NCBI RefSeq assembly: GCF_001421705.1
Contig: NZ_LMKO01000001.1
Location: 672,170 to 736,169, forward strand
Length of the DNA: 64,000 nt
Direction of reading: 5' to 3'
DNA from: Xylophilus sp. Leaf220
Lineage (GTDB): Bacteria; Pseudomonadota; Gammaproteobacteria; Burkholderiales; Burkholderiaceae_C
In this document: piece after piece, positions 19,302 to 27,793 of the stretch
Layout of the letters: the number at the start of each line of letters is the position of its first letter
Position numbering within the stretch: the first letter of the stretch is position 1
The notes under the pieces: generated by a model
What the model saw: the letters and a program-made list of their open reading frames with translations, nothing else
Told to the model about the DNA's origin: nothing
Databases searched by the model: none
Translations under genes and position numbers: made by a program

Positions 19302-19335
19302 GCGCCGCCGCCGGCGCTGCCCACCCACCGCTCCC

Positions 19336-19362
19336 GGGCCTGCGTCATACGCAGGCCTTTTT
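19336..19362 (+). terminator. Rho-independent terminator after the acyl-CoA dehydrogenase pair
   Basis: GGCCTGCG pairs with CGCAGGCC around a short TCATA-type loop and is followed by TTTTT. It lies about 35 bases after the second dehydrogenase stop. Confidence 0.92.
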
Positions 19363-19404
19363 CGTGGCCCACGCTCTCGACCTTCTCCGCAACAGGACCC
19401 GACC

Positions 19405-20790
19405 ATGACGACCTCCCGCCGCACCGTACTCACCGCCCTGGGCCTCGCCGCCGCCGCCCTGGCCGGCTGCTCGTCCAACCCCTCGGCCGTCGACTACCCG
19501 CCGGTCGTCTTCGTGCACGGCAACGGCGACAGCGCCGCGCTGTGGCAGACGACGATGTGGCGCTTCGAATCCAACGGCTGGCCGCGCGACCGTCTCTACG
19601 CGATCAACGTGCCCTACCCGAGCTCCCGCGACGACGACACCGTGGCCCAGGCGGGCCGCACCTCTACCGCCGAGCACATGGCCTTCCTGCGCAGCGAGGT
19701 CGACGCGGTGCTGGCCCGCACCGGCGCGCAGCAGGTGGTGCTGATGGGCAACTCGCGCGGCGGCTACGCGATCCGCAACTACATCGCCCGCGGCGGCGGC
19801 GCGGCCAAGGTGCGCGAGGTGGTGCTGGGCGGCACGCCCAACCACGGCGTGTGGGCGATCCCCGGCTACCGCGAAGGCAGCGAGTTCTCCGGCACCGGCC
19901 CGTTCCTGAAGGCGCTCAACGCGCCCCGCAACGCCGCCGGCGACGAGATCGACGGCCCGGCCCGCTGGCTGACGGTGCGCTCCGACGGCAACGACAAGTT
20001 CGCCCAGCCCGACGGCCTGTGGATCGGACGGCCCGGCCTGCCCACCTTCGTCACCGCCGCCGGCCCCGAGCTGCGCGGCGCGACCAGCGTGGTGATCCCG
20101 AAGATCGACCACCGCGAAACGTCGTTCTCGCCCGCCGCCTTCGACGCCAGCTGGCGCTTCCTGACCGGCGCCGCGCCGCTCTCGACCACGGTGCAGGCCG
20201 AGGCTGCCCCGGTGCTCGACGGCATCGTCAGCGGCCTGGGCGTGGCCGGCAACGCCGCCGCCGGCAATGTGAGCAACAACCTGCCGGTGGCCGGCGCCAC
20301 GGTGGAGATCTACGCGACCGACCCCGACACCGGCGCCCGTCGCGGCGGCCCGGCGCACCGCCGGACGGTCGGCGCCGACGGACGCTGGGGCCCGTTCACC
20401 GCCACCCCCGGCACGCCGTACGAATTCGTCGTCACCGCGCAGGGCTATGCCATCACCCACATCTACCGCAGCGGCTTCCCGCGGTCGAGCGATATCGTCC
20501 ATCTGCGCGCCGAGCGCATCGTGGACGCCGAGCGCAGCGCCCAGGCCGTCGTCAGCTTCACCCGTCCGCGCGGCTACTTCGACCTGCAGCGCGACACGGT
20601 CAGCTTCGACGGCAGCAGCAGCCTGCCCGACGTGCCGCCCACCAGCGGCGCGGGCGTCGCGGCCTCCAAGCGCCTGCTGGCCGACGGAACCGACCGGGCG
20701 ATCGTGGGCACCTTCAACGGCGAGAAAGTGGTGGGGCGGACCTGGCCGCTGGCCGGCGGGCACCTCGCGTTTCTCGAGTTGACGTATTGA
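19405..20790 (+). CDS. Tat-exported lipoprotein with alpha/beta-hydrolase fold
   Basis: A 461-residue predicted esterase or lipase. The N-terminus carries an SRRTVLTALGL twin-arginine-like motif and a lipobox LAGC (cysteine at about 22), so it should be a lipid-anchored, folded export. The hydrolase domain has the oxyanion motif VFVHGNGDSA (about 33-42), the nucleophile elbow GNSRGG (about 116-121) and a likely catalytic histidine in KIDHRE (about 237). The C-terminal 200 residues form beta-sandwich-like domains (ATVEIYATDPDTGARR, YEFVVTAQGYAITH) similar to carboxypeptidase-regulatory-like modules. Substrate unknown. The gene stands alone after a terminator. Confidence 0.75.
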   Translation: MTTSRRTVLTALGLAAAALAGCSSNPSAVDYPPVVFVHGNGDSAALWQTTMWRFESNGWPRDRLYAINVPYPSSRDDDTVAQAGRTSTAEHMAFLRSEVDAVLARTGAQQVVLMGNSRGGYAIRNYIARGGGAAKVREVVLGGTPNHGVWAIPGYREGSEFSGTGPFLKALNAPRNAAGDEIDGPARWLTVRSDGNDKFAQPDGLWIGRPGLPTFVTAAGPELRGATSVVIPKIDHRETSFSPAAFDASWRFLTGAAPLSTTVQAEAAPVLDGIVSGLGVAGNAAAGNVSNNLPVAGATVEIYATDPDTGARRGGPAHRRTVGADGRWGPFTATPGTPYEFVVTAQGYAITHIYRSGFPRSSDIVHLRAERIVDAERSAQAVVSFTRPRGYFDLQRDTVSFDGSSSLPDVPPTSGAGVAASKRLLADGTDRAIVGTFNGEKVVGRTWPLAGGHLAFLELTY

Positions 20791-21234
20791 GTTTGCGCGG
20801 ACGTTGGGCGGATGGGAGTCCGGAGCCTGAGGCCGCGTCCTTGGTCCGGGCTCGCGCCGACGGCGTACTCTGCTCCGCGAATGTCCCCCGCGACGGGCTG
20901 CGCCCGCCGCTCCTCCTTTATTTCGCTGCGCAGAGCAGCTTGCAATGCGCTTGGTTGCCTTCGCAGACATCTATGCAAACACAGCGCCAGCGACCCGCCC
21001 TGCCGCTGATCCGACCCGCACGACGCGACGCTTCCAGGGCCGGGAGCGTCGGATGACCCCCGCAGCGAAATAAAGGAGGAGCCGAAGGCGGGGGACATTC
21101 GCGGAGGGGGTCACCCGGCGATCCCGGCCCCCACACCCGCCCAATCCGCTCTGCCAGCCAACCGCTACGGATTAGATAGCGCCCAGTCCGCACGGACTGC
21201 CGGCCACACCCCGATTCGACGACCGAAACGCCGA
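20791..21234. other. Intergenic region with a large imperfect inverted repeat
   Basis: There is no credible gene in these 444 bases. It holds the inverted repeat described separately (20873-21106) and otherwise unremarkable GC-rich sequence. The downstream HNH gene ends at 21235 on the opposite strand, so this is a 3'-to-3' gap. Confidence 0.6.
20873..21106. repeat. Large imperfect inverted repeat, MITE-like
   Basis: The left arm (20873-20930) reads CTCCGCGAATGTCCCCCG, an 18-base insert, then GCTCCTCCTTTATTTCGCTGCG up to 20930. The right arm (21061-21106) contains the exact reverse complements of both blocks (22 and 18 bases) separated by only six bases. The unique centre is about 130 bp. 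I found no second copy in the window. Confidence 0.75.
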
Positions 21235-21792
21235 CTAATCCAGCAACCGCGAAGACCGCGGCACATGCGCCATCAGGAACTCCATCTGGTCCGCTAGGAT
21301 GCGGCGATTGCGCAGGATGAAATCTTCCCACAGGCTGGGCACATAGGGCGTGTAGAGCAGCGGCATGTTGGCCTGCTCGGGAGTGCGGTGGCTCTTCCTG
21401 TGGTTGCAGGGCTTGCAGGCCGTCACCACGTTCATCCAGGTGTCGACGCCCTTCTGCGCGAACGGCTTGATGTGCTCGCGGGTCAGGTCGGTCTCGTGGA
21501 AGTGCTGGCCGCAGTAGGCGCAGACGTTGCGGTCGCGGGCGAACAGCTTGGCGTTGGTAAGGCCCGGGCGCATCTCGAACGGGTTGATCCGCGGAACGCC
21601 CCGGGTGCCGATGATGCTGTTGATCGCGATCCTGGACTGCAGCCCGGTGATCGCGTTGGTGCCTCCGCGGAACACCGCGATCTCGGCGCCCGATTCCCAA
21701 CGGACCTCGTCGGACGCGTAGTGGATCACCGCCTGCTCCAGGCTGATCCAGGACTGGGGCAGCCCCTGGGCCGACAACTTCAATACCTTCAC
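21235..21792 (-). CDS. HNH endonuclease family protein
   Basis: A 185-residue protein with a C-terminal HNH nuclease module: two CxxC knuckles (CAYCGQ and CKPCNH) bracket LTREHIKPFAQKG, followed by DTWMNVVTACKPCNHRKSHRTPEQANM. The N-terminal half (KVLKLSAQGLPQSWISLEQAV... EIAVFRGGTNAITG) is typical of a conserved proteobacterial HNH subfamily. I chose the GTG at 21792 because it starts at the conserved VKVLKLSAQG and is preceded by GAGGAG at good spacing; the in-frame ATG at 21909 would add 39 poorly conserved residues. The role in the cell is unknown; it is not beside restriction genes. Confidence 0.8.
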   Translation of the reverse strand: MKVLKLSAQGLPQSWISLEQAVIHYASDEVRWESGAEIAVFRGGTNAITGLQSRIAINSIIGTRGVPRINPFEMRPGLTNAKLFARDRNVCAYCGQHFHETDLTREHIKPFAQKGVDTWMNVVTACKPCNHRKSHRTPEQANMPLLYTPYVPSLWEDFILRNRRILADQMEFLMAHVPRSSRLLD

Positions 21793-21965
21793 GACACGGC
21801 TCCTCAAGAGGCCGGCTGCACTCTCTCGACGGATGAAGGTCGCCGGCACGCATTTCAGATGGTTCGGACGGAGCGCGCGGTTTGCCAGGACGCGTGCACG
21901 CTGGGTCACAATATACCCCGTTCATGACAAATCGGCGTCTGCCGCGCGCCCTGCCTGCGGCCTTT

Positions 21966-21985
21966 GCTATCAAAACCATATCAGC
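21966..21985. repeat. Degenerate copy of the GCTAT palindrome upstream of ribF
   Basis: GCTAT, eight bases, then a decayed ATA..AGC arm, ending 4 bases before the ribF ATG. It resembles hairpin 2 of the dispersed two-hairpin repeat, but no intact GC hairpin or A-rich box precedes it. Low confidence as a true family member. Confidence 0.35.
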
Positions 21986-21988
21986 GCA

Positions 21989-23050
21989 ATGAAGGTTTTC
22001 AGAGGGTTCCACCATCCTGGCGTGGCGCAGGCCTGCGCGCTGACCATCGGCAACTTCGACGGCGTGCACCGGGGCCACCAGGCGATGCTGGCGCTGCTGC
22101 GCAACGAGGCCGAGCACCGCGGCGTGCCCAGCTGCGTGCTGACCTTCGAGCCGCATCCGCGCGACTACTTCGCCGCCAGCGCCGGCAAGGCCAGCCTGGC
22201 GCCCGCCCGCATCGCCACCCTGCGCGACAAGCTGACCGAACTCGCGCGCTGCGGCATCGACCAGGCGATCGTGCTGCGCTTCGACGCCGAGCTGGCCATG
22301 CAGACGCCGCACCAGTTCATCGACCGGGTGCTGCTGGAGGGCCTGGGCGCCCGCTACGTGCTGGTGGGCGACGATTTCCGCTTCGGCGCCCAGCGGATGG
22401 GCGACTACGCGATGCTGGACGCCGCCGGCGCGCACGCCGGCTTCGACGTGGCCCGGATGAACAGCTACGAGGTCGGCGGCCTGCGCGTCTCCAGCTCGGC
22501 GGTGCGCGAGGCGCTGGCCACCGGCCGGATGGACGACGCCGCCCGCCTGCTGGGCCGCCCCTACAGCCTGAGCGGCCACGTGGTGCACGGCCGCAAGCTC
22601 GGCCGCGAGCTGGGCGCCACGGCCGCCGGCCGGGGCGACGGCTTTCGCACCCTCAACCTGCGCTTCTCGCACTGGAAACCGGCCGCCGCCGGCATCTTCG
22701 CGGTGCAGGTGCACGGCCTGGGCCCGGTGCCGCTGCCGGGCGTGGCCAACATGGGCGTGCGGCCCTCGCTCGACCCGTCGGACGTCAACGGCGGCCGGGT
22801 GCTGCTGGAGACCCACTGCCTCGACTGGCCCGCCGCGCTGGGCGCCGAAGGGGCCTACGGTAAAATCATCCGCGTGGACCTGCTGCACAAACTGCACGAC
22901 GAATTGCGCTACCCCAGCCTCGATGCCCTGACCGCCGGCATCGCGCGGGACTGCGACGATGCGCGCGCGTTCTTCGCACGGCGCCAGGCCGAGGCCCACG
23001 AGCGCAACCACGGCCAGACCCACCGCCAGACCTCGCGCGACCGAATTTGA
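21989..23050 (+). CDS. ribF: Bifunctional riboflavin kinase / FAD synthetase
   Basis: Makes FMN from riboflavin and then FAD. The 353-residue protein has the N-terminal nucleotidyl-transferase domain with TIGNFDGVHRGHQ (about 18-30) and VGDDFRFGAQRMGD (about 123-136). The C-terminal kinase domain has GRKLGRELGAT (about 203-213), the ANMGVRPSLD segment and LLETHCLDW. The final 30 residues are charged and histidine/arginine-rich, beyond the usual end. The start is placed at MKVFRGFHHP. It precedes ileS-lspA, a common Proteobacterial order. Confidence 0.95.
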   Translation: MKVFRGFHHPGVAQACALTIGNFDGVHRGHQAMLALLRNEAEHRGVPSCVLTFEPHPRDYFAASAGKASLAPARIATLRDKLTELARCGIDQAIVLRFDAELAMQTPHQFIDRVLLEGLGARYVLVGDDFRFGAQRMGDYAMLDAAGAHAGFDVARMNSYEVGGLRVSSSAVREALATGRMDDAARLLGRPYSLSGHVVHGRKLGRELGATAAGRGDGFRTLNLRFSHWKPAAAGIFAVQVHGLGPVPLPGVANMGVRPSLDPSDVNGGRVLLETHCLDWPAALGAEGAYGKIIRVDLLHKLHDELRYPSLDALTAGIARDCDDARAFFARRQAEAHERNHGQTHRQTSRDRI

Positions 23051-23088
23051 CCCGAGCCCGCCGTGCCGCACCGGCACCGCTGCCGCCC

Positions 23089-23164
23089 TTCGACAGGCTC
23101 AGGGCGAACGGCTTGTATACCTCCCGCACCGACCACCTTCCCCGTTCGGGCTGAGCCTGTCGAA
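23089..23164. repeat. REP-like inverted repeat upstream of ileS
   Basis: The left arm TTCGACAGGCTCAGGGCGAA plus CGG and the right arm CCG plus TTCGGGCTGAGCCTGTCGAA form an inverted pair of about 23 bp around about 30 bp. Elements of this TTCGACAGGCTCAG type are widely dispersed in proteobacterial genomes. It lies between ribF and ileS, ending about 25 bases before the ileS ATG, so it is in the ileS leader or ribF-ileS transcript. Confidence 0.85.
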
Positions 23165-23188
23165 ACCCTTTTTCGACGAAGTTCCTCC

Positions 23189-26101
23189 ATGTCCGAAACC
23201 CACGATGCTTCCGCCGCAGCTGCCCCGGCCGCGACCGACTACCGCGCCACCCTGAACCTGCCCGACACGCCGTTCCCGATGCGCGGCGACCTGCCCAAGC
23301 GCGAGCCGGGCTGGGTGCAGGACTGGGAGGACCAAGGCATCTACAAGCGCCTGCGCGAGGCCCGCTGCGGCGCGCCCAAGTTCGTGCTGCACGACGGCCC
23401 GCCGTATGCCAACGGCCAGATCCACATGGGCCACGCGGTCAACAAGATCCTGAAGGACATGATCGTCAAGGCGCGGCAGCTGGAAGGCATGGACGCGCTC
23501 TACGTACCGGGCTGGGACTGCCACGGCCTGCCGATCGAGAACCAGATCGAGAAGCTGCACGGCCGCAACCTGAGCCGCGACGAGGTGCAGGCCAGGAGCC
23601 GCGCTTATGCCACCGAGCAGATCGGCCTGCAGAAGAAGGACTTCAAGCGCCTGGGTGTGCTGGGCGACTGGGAAGACCCGTACCTGACGATGAACCCCGG
23701 CAACGAGGCCGACGAGATCCGGGCCCTGAAGCGCATCATGGAGCGCGGCTTCGTCTACCGGGGCCTGAAGCCGGTCTACTGGTGCTTCGACTGCCGCTCT
23801 TCGCTGGCCGAGTTCGAGATCGAATACGCCGACAAGAAGTCGCAGACGATCGACGTGGCTTTCGAATCGGCCGAGCCCGAGAAACTGGCTGCCGCCTTCG
23901 GCCTGGCCGCGTTGGACAAGCCCGCCTTCGCCGTCATCTGGACCACCACCGCCTGGACCATCCCGGCCAACCAGGCGCTCAACCTGAACCCGGCGCTGGA
24001 TTACGCGCTGGTCGACACACCGCGCGGCCTGCTGGTGCTGGCCGCTGCCCTGGTCGAGAAGGCGCTGGCCCGCTACCAGCTCGAAGGCTCGGTGCTCGCC
24101 ACCGTGGCGGGCGAGAAGCTCGGCGGCCTGCGGTTCAAGCATCCGCTGCACGACGCGGCCGATGCCGGCACCGGTGCCTACAGCTACCGCCGCCTGTCGC
24201 CGGTCTTCCTGGCCGACTACGCCACCGCCGACGACGGTACCGGCATCGTTCATTCGTCGCCCGCCTACGGGGTGGACGATTTCAACTCCTGCGTCGCCAA
24301 CGGCTTCACCACCGACGACATCCTGAACCCGGTGCAGGCCAACGGCGTGTACGTGGACGAGCTGCCGCTCTTCGGCGGCCAGTTCATCTGGAAAGCGGCG
24401 CCGGCGATCGTGGAGGCCCTGCGCGACGCGGGCCGCCTGTTCGCCAGCACCGAGATCGTCCACAGCTACCCGCACTGCTGGCGCCACAAGACGCCGGTGA
24501 TCTACCGGGCCGCGGCCCAGTGGTTCGTGCGCATGGATGAAGGCGAAGGCGTCTTCACGAAGGACAAGGCGCCGAAGACGCTGCGCCAGCTCGCACTCGA
24601 CGCGATCGAGCAGACCGGCTTCTTCCCCGAGAACGGCCAGGCGCGGCTGCGGGACATGATCGCGGGCCGCCCCGACTGGTGCATCTCGCGCCAGCGCAAC
24701 TGGGGCGTGCCGCTGCCCTTCTTTTTGCACAACGCCACCGGCGAACTGCATCCGCGCACGATGGAGCTGATGGACCGCGCCGCCGAGATGGTCGAGGCCG
24801 GCGGCGTCGAGGCCTGGAGCAAGGCCACCGCCGAGGAGATCCTGGGCGCGGAGGACGCGCAGCACTACACCAAGGGCAACGACATCCTCGACGTGTGGTT
24901 CGACTCGGGCACCACCCACTTCCACGTGCTGCGCGGCTCGCACTTCGACGACAGCATCGCCCTTGGCGGCGGACGCGACGAGGGCCACCACACCCACGGC
25001 ACCGAGGCCGACCTGTACCTGGAAGGCCACGACCAGCACCGCGGCTGGTTCCACAGCTCGCTGCTCACCGCCTGCGCCATGTACGACCGCGCGCCCTACA
25101 AGGGCCTGCTGACCCACGGCTTCACCGTCGACAGCCAGGGCCGCAAGATGAGCAAGTCGCTCAAGAACGGGGTCGATCCGCAGGTCACCGCCGACAAGCT
25201 GGGCGCCGAGATCATCCGCCTGTGGGTAGCCGCCAGCGACTATTCGGGCGACATCGCGGGCGACGACAAGATCCTGGCCCGGGTGGTCGATGCCTACCGC
25301 CGCATCCGCAACACCCTGCGCTTCCTGCTGGCCAACACCAGCGACTTCGACATGGCGACGGACGGCGTCGCCGATGCCGACCTGCTGGAGATCGACCGCT
25401 ACGCCCTGGCCCGCGCCGCGCAGTTCCAGGCCGAGATCCTGGCGCACTACCAGGTCTACGAGTTCCACCCGGTGGTCGCCAAGCTGCAGCTCTACTGCTC
25501 GGAAGATCTGGGCGGCTTCTACCTCGACGTTCTGAAGGACCGGCTCTACACCACCGCGCCGAAGTCGCTGGCCCGCCGCAGCGCGCAGACCGCCCTGTGG
25601 AAGATCACCCAGGCGATGCTGCGCTGGATGGCGCCGTTCCTGAGCTTCACCGCCGAGGAGGCCTGGAAGATCGTCGGCAGCTCCGACACCATCTTCCTGG
25701 AGACCTTCGCCCGCTTCGACAACACCGACGACGCCCTGCTGGCGCCGTGGACCCGGCTGCGCGAGATCCGCGACCTGGCCAACAAGGAGATCGAGGCCCT
25801 GCGCGCCGCGGGCCGGCTGGGCTCGTCGCTGCAGGCCAACCTGCGGATCGCGGCCGAGCCGGCGGACCTGGCGCTGCTGCAGGGGCTGGGCGACGACTTG
25901 AAGTTCGTCTTCATCGCTTCTGCTATCGAATTGGTAGCTGGAGGCCCGCTCGCCATCACGGCCAGCGCCACATCCGATGCCAAATGCGAGCGCTGCTGGC
26001 ACTACCGCGCCGACGTGGGCCACGACCCGGCGCACCCGACCATCTGCGGCCGCTGCACCAGCAACCTCTTCGGTACCGGCGAAGTCCGGAGCCACGCATG
26101 A
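23189..26101 (+). CDS. ileS: Isoleucyl-tRNA synthetase
   Basis: Class I synthetase charging tRNA-Ile. The 970-residue protein has HMGH (79-82) as its HIGH motif and KMSKS at 653-657. The CP1 editing domain lies between them (about 200-420), and a C-terminal zinc ribbon has cysteines at 933, 936, 953 and 956 ([12 protein letters not shown]). This is the bacterial type associated with mupirocin sensitivity. A GCTATC-GAATT-GGTAGC palindrome resembling a dispersed repeat lies in frame at residues 912-917, just before the zinc ribbon. The stop overlaps the lspA start (ATGA). Confidence 0.97.
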   Translation: MSETHDASAAAAPAATDYRATLNLPDTPFPMRGDLPKREPGWVQDWEDQGIYKRLREARCGAPKFVLHDGPPYANGQIHMGHAVNKILKDMIVKARQLEGMDALYVPGWDCHGLPIENQIEKLHGRNLSRDEVQARSRAYATEQIGLQKKDFKRLGVLGDWEDPYLTMNPGNEADEIRALKRIMERGFVYRGLKPVYWCFDCRSSLAEFEIEYADKKSQTIDVAFESAEPEKLAAAFGLAALDKPAFAVIWTTTAWTIPANQALNLNPALDYALVDTPRGLLVLAAALVEKALARYQLEGSVLATVAGEKLGGLRFKHPLHDAADAGTGAYSYRRLSPVFLADYATADDGTGIVHSSPAYGVDDFNSCVANGFTTDDILNPVQANGVYVDELPLFGGQFIWKAAPAIVEALRDAGRLFASTEIVHSYPHCWRHKTPVIYRAAAQWFVRMDEGEGVFTKDKAPKTLRQLALDAIEQTGFFPENGQARLRDMIAGRPDWCISRQRNWGVPLPFFLHNATGELHPRTMELMDRAAEMVEAGGVEAWSKATAEEILGAEDAQHYTKGNDILDVWFDSGTTHFHVLRGSHFDDSIALGGGRDEGHHTHGTEADLYLEGHDQHRGWFHSSLLTACAMYDRAPYKGLLTHGFTVDSQGRKMSKSLKNGVDPQVTADKLGAEIIRLWVAASDYSGDIAGDDKILARVVDAYRRIRNTLRFLLANTSDFDMATDGVADADLLEIDRYALARAAQFQAEILAHYQVYEFHPVVAKLQLYCSEDLGGFYLDVLKDRLYTTAPKSLARRSAQTALWKITQAMLRWMAPFLSFTAEEAWKIVGSSDTIFLETFARFDNTDDALLAPWTRLREIRDLANKEIEALRAAGRLGSSLQANLRIAAEPADLALLQGLGDDLKFVFIASAIELVAGGPLAITASATSDAKCERCWHYRADVGHDPAHPTICGRCTSNLFGTGEVRSHA
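25922..25938 (+). repeat. GCTATC palindrome inside the ileS coding sequence
   Basis: GCTATC, GAATT, GGTAGC: the same shape as hairpin 2 of the two-hairpin repeat. In ileS frame it encodes SAIELVAG within the linker before the C-terminal zinc ribbon. No A-rich box or GC hairpin flanks it, so it is a partial copy or a chance palindrome. Confidence 0.5.
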
Positions 26102-26616
26102 ACGCGACCACCGCACTCGACACCAACCGCTCCCGCATCGCCGGCATGCTGCCTTGGCTGGGCTTCGCCGCCCTGCTCTTCGTGGCCGACCAGGTCACCA
26201 AGTCGATGATCCTGGCGCGCTACCAGCTGGGCGACAGCACCACGATCACCGGCTTCTTCAACATCGTGCGGGCCCACAACACCGGCGCGGCGTTCTCGCT
26301 GCTGGCCGACTCGTCTGGCTGGCAGCGGTGGTTGTTCACCGGCATCGGCGTGGCGGCGGCGGGCTTCATCCTGTGGCTGCTGCGCTCGCATGCGGGCCAG
26401 CGGCTGTTCTCCTTCGCGCTGGCCGCGATCCTGGGCGGCGCGGTCGGCAACGTGGTCGACCGGATGATGCACGGCTACGTGGTCGATTTCCTCGACTTCC
26501 ACCTGGGCGGCCGGCACTTCCCGGCGTTCAACATCGCCGACATGGCGATCTCGCTGGGCGCGGCCTGCCTGATCCTCGACGAACTGCTGCGGATGCGGCG
26601 CAACAAGACGCCCTGA
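26098..26616 (+). CDS. lspA: Lipoprotein signal peptidase
   Basis: Signal peptidase II, an inner-membrane aspartyl protease that removes signal peptides from diacylglyceryl-modified prolipoproteins. The 172-residue protein has four hydrophobic segments. The family motifs are DQVTKSMI (about 31-38), [15 protein letters not shown] (about 54-68), [19 protein letters not shown] with catalytic Asp about 123, and FNIADMAIS with catalytic Asp about 144. It overlaps ileS by four bases (ATGA), implying translational coupling. Confidence 0.97.
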   Translation: MNATTALDTNRSRIAGMLPWLGFAALLFVADQVTKSMILARYQLGDSTTITGFFNIVRAHNTGAAFSLLADSSGWQRWLFTGIGVAAAGFILWLLRSHAGQRLFSFALAAILGGAVGNVVDRMMHGYVVDFLDFHLGGRHFPAFNIADMAISLGAACLILDELLRMRRNKTP

Positions 26617-26678
26617 CGCAGATGCCGGCGCCCGCCTAGTTGCGGGCGTCATCGCCGTGTCACGGCCGGAGGCTCCAA

Positions 26679-26701
26679 TGAAAACGTTTACATCGTTTTC
26701 A
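26679..26701. promoter_or_regulatory. LacI-type operator palindrome at the start of its regulator gene
   Basis: TGAAAACG, seven bases, CGTTTTCA: a near-perfect palindrome containing AACGTTT, the half-site style of LacI/GalR proteins. It ends one base before the LacI-family ATG at 26703, so binding should block the regulator's own translation start region (autorepression). It also occupies the place where a ribosome site would be expected. Confidence 0.8.
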
Positions 26702-26702
26702 C

Positions 26703-27722
26703 ATGAGCATTCAGCACGTCGCCCAGCACGCCCGCGTCTCCGTCGCCACGGTCTCGCGGGTCTTCAATTTCCCCGACCGTGTCGCCGCCGCCACCCGCGA
26801 CCGGGTGCTCGCCGCCGCCCGGTCGCTCGGCTACCTGCCCAACGCCAGCGCCCGCACCCTGCGCACCCAGCGCAGCCGGGTGCTGGGCGTGGTGCTGCCG
26901 ACGCTGCACAACCCGGTCTTCGCCGAATGCCTCGACGGCATCGCCCAGGCGGCGCGCGCCGCGGGCTACGCGATCCTGCCGGTCACGACCGACTACGAAC
27001 TGGAGAACGAGCAGCAGGCCGCCCGTGAACTGCTGGCCGGCGACGCCGCCGGCATGCTGCTGGTGGTGGCCGACCCGGCCCGCTCGGCGGTGCTGGAACG
27101 GCTGCAGGCCGACGGCGTGCCCTACGTGCTGCTCTACAACCGGCATGCGGCGCACCCCTGCGTCTCGGTCGACAGCGAGGCCGCCGTCGCCGCGGTGGTG
27201 GAGCGCCTGGCGCAGGCGGGCCACCGCGACATCGCGATGGTGAGCGGCCCGCTCGCCGCCTCCGACCGGGCCCGGCAGCGCCACGACGGCTTCCTGCGCG
27301 GCATGGCGGCGGTGCCCGGCAGCCGTGCGCGCCTGGTCGAGGTGCCCTTCGTCGCCAGCGCGGCCGGCCCGGTGTCCGCGCTGCTGGCGCCCGCCGACCG
27401 GCCCACCGCGCTGTTCTGCTCCAACGACCTGCTCGCGATCCGCAGCCTGCGCGCCGCCCACCTGCTGGGCCTGCGGGTGCCGGAGCAGCTGAGCGTGGTC
27501 GGCTTCGACGGCATCGCGCTGGGCGAGGAACTCACCCCGATCCTCTCGACCGTCGTGCAGCCGCACCGCGAGATCGGCCGCCGCGGCGTCGACATCCTGG
27601 TGGCGGCACTGGCGCGCGACGCACGGCCCACGGCCGCCGACAGCGAGTTGCTGGCCCACCGGCTGCGCGGCGGCGAATCGACCGCACCGCCCGCCGCGGC
27701 GCTGGCGCTGGCCACGGCCTGA
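26703..27722 (+). CDS. LacI-family transcriptional regulator
   Basis: A 339-residue repressor. The N-terminal helix-turn-helix (MSIQHVAQHARVSVATVSRV, hinge ASARTLRTQRSRV) is followed by a periplasmic-binding-protein-like ligand domain (LGVVLPTLHNPVFAE to LSVVGFDGI). It has an operator immediately upstream and precedes the ABC importer operon by 71 bp, so it is the likely local regulator. No in-frame start exists further upstream because the frame is closed at 26679. A GGAGG at 26667-26671 instead suits an out-of-frame ATG at 26678. Inducer unknown. Confidence 0.9.
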   Translation: MSIQHVAQHARVSVATVSRVFNFPDRVAAATRDRVLAAARSLGYLPNASARTLRTQRSRVLGVVLPTLHNPVFAECLDGIAQAARAAGYAILPVTTDYELENEQQAARELLAGDAAGMLLVVADPARSAVLERLQADGVPYVLLYNRHAAHPCVSVDSEAAVAAVVERLAQAGHRDIAMVSGPLAASDRARQRHDGFLRGMAAVPGSRARLVEVPFVASAAGPVSALLAPADRPTALFCSNDLLAIRSLRAAHLLGLRVPEQLSVVGFDGIALGEELTPILSTVVQPHREIGRRGVDILVAALARDARPTAADSELLAHRLRGGESTAPPAAALALATA

Positions 27723-27793
27723 CGCCGGCCGCTCCTTCACCGCATCTCTCCCCCGCTCTCCCTTCCCCAACCCCAACGCACAAGGTTTCCTCC

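Noticed and set aside
21793-21988. FMN riboswitch upstream of ribF
   Set aside because: No conserved AGGG(A)-type stems or long leader; the region is only about 200 bp and shared with the divergent HNH gene.
26657-27028. A 123-codon plus-strand frame beginning at the LacI operator (MSRPEAPMKTFTSF)
   Set aside because: Out of frame with the LacI gene, arginine/proline-rich after the first residues; a shadow. Only its ATG with a GGAGG site is noted as odd.
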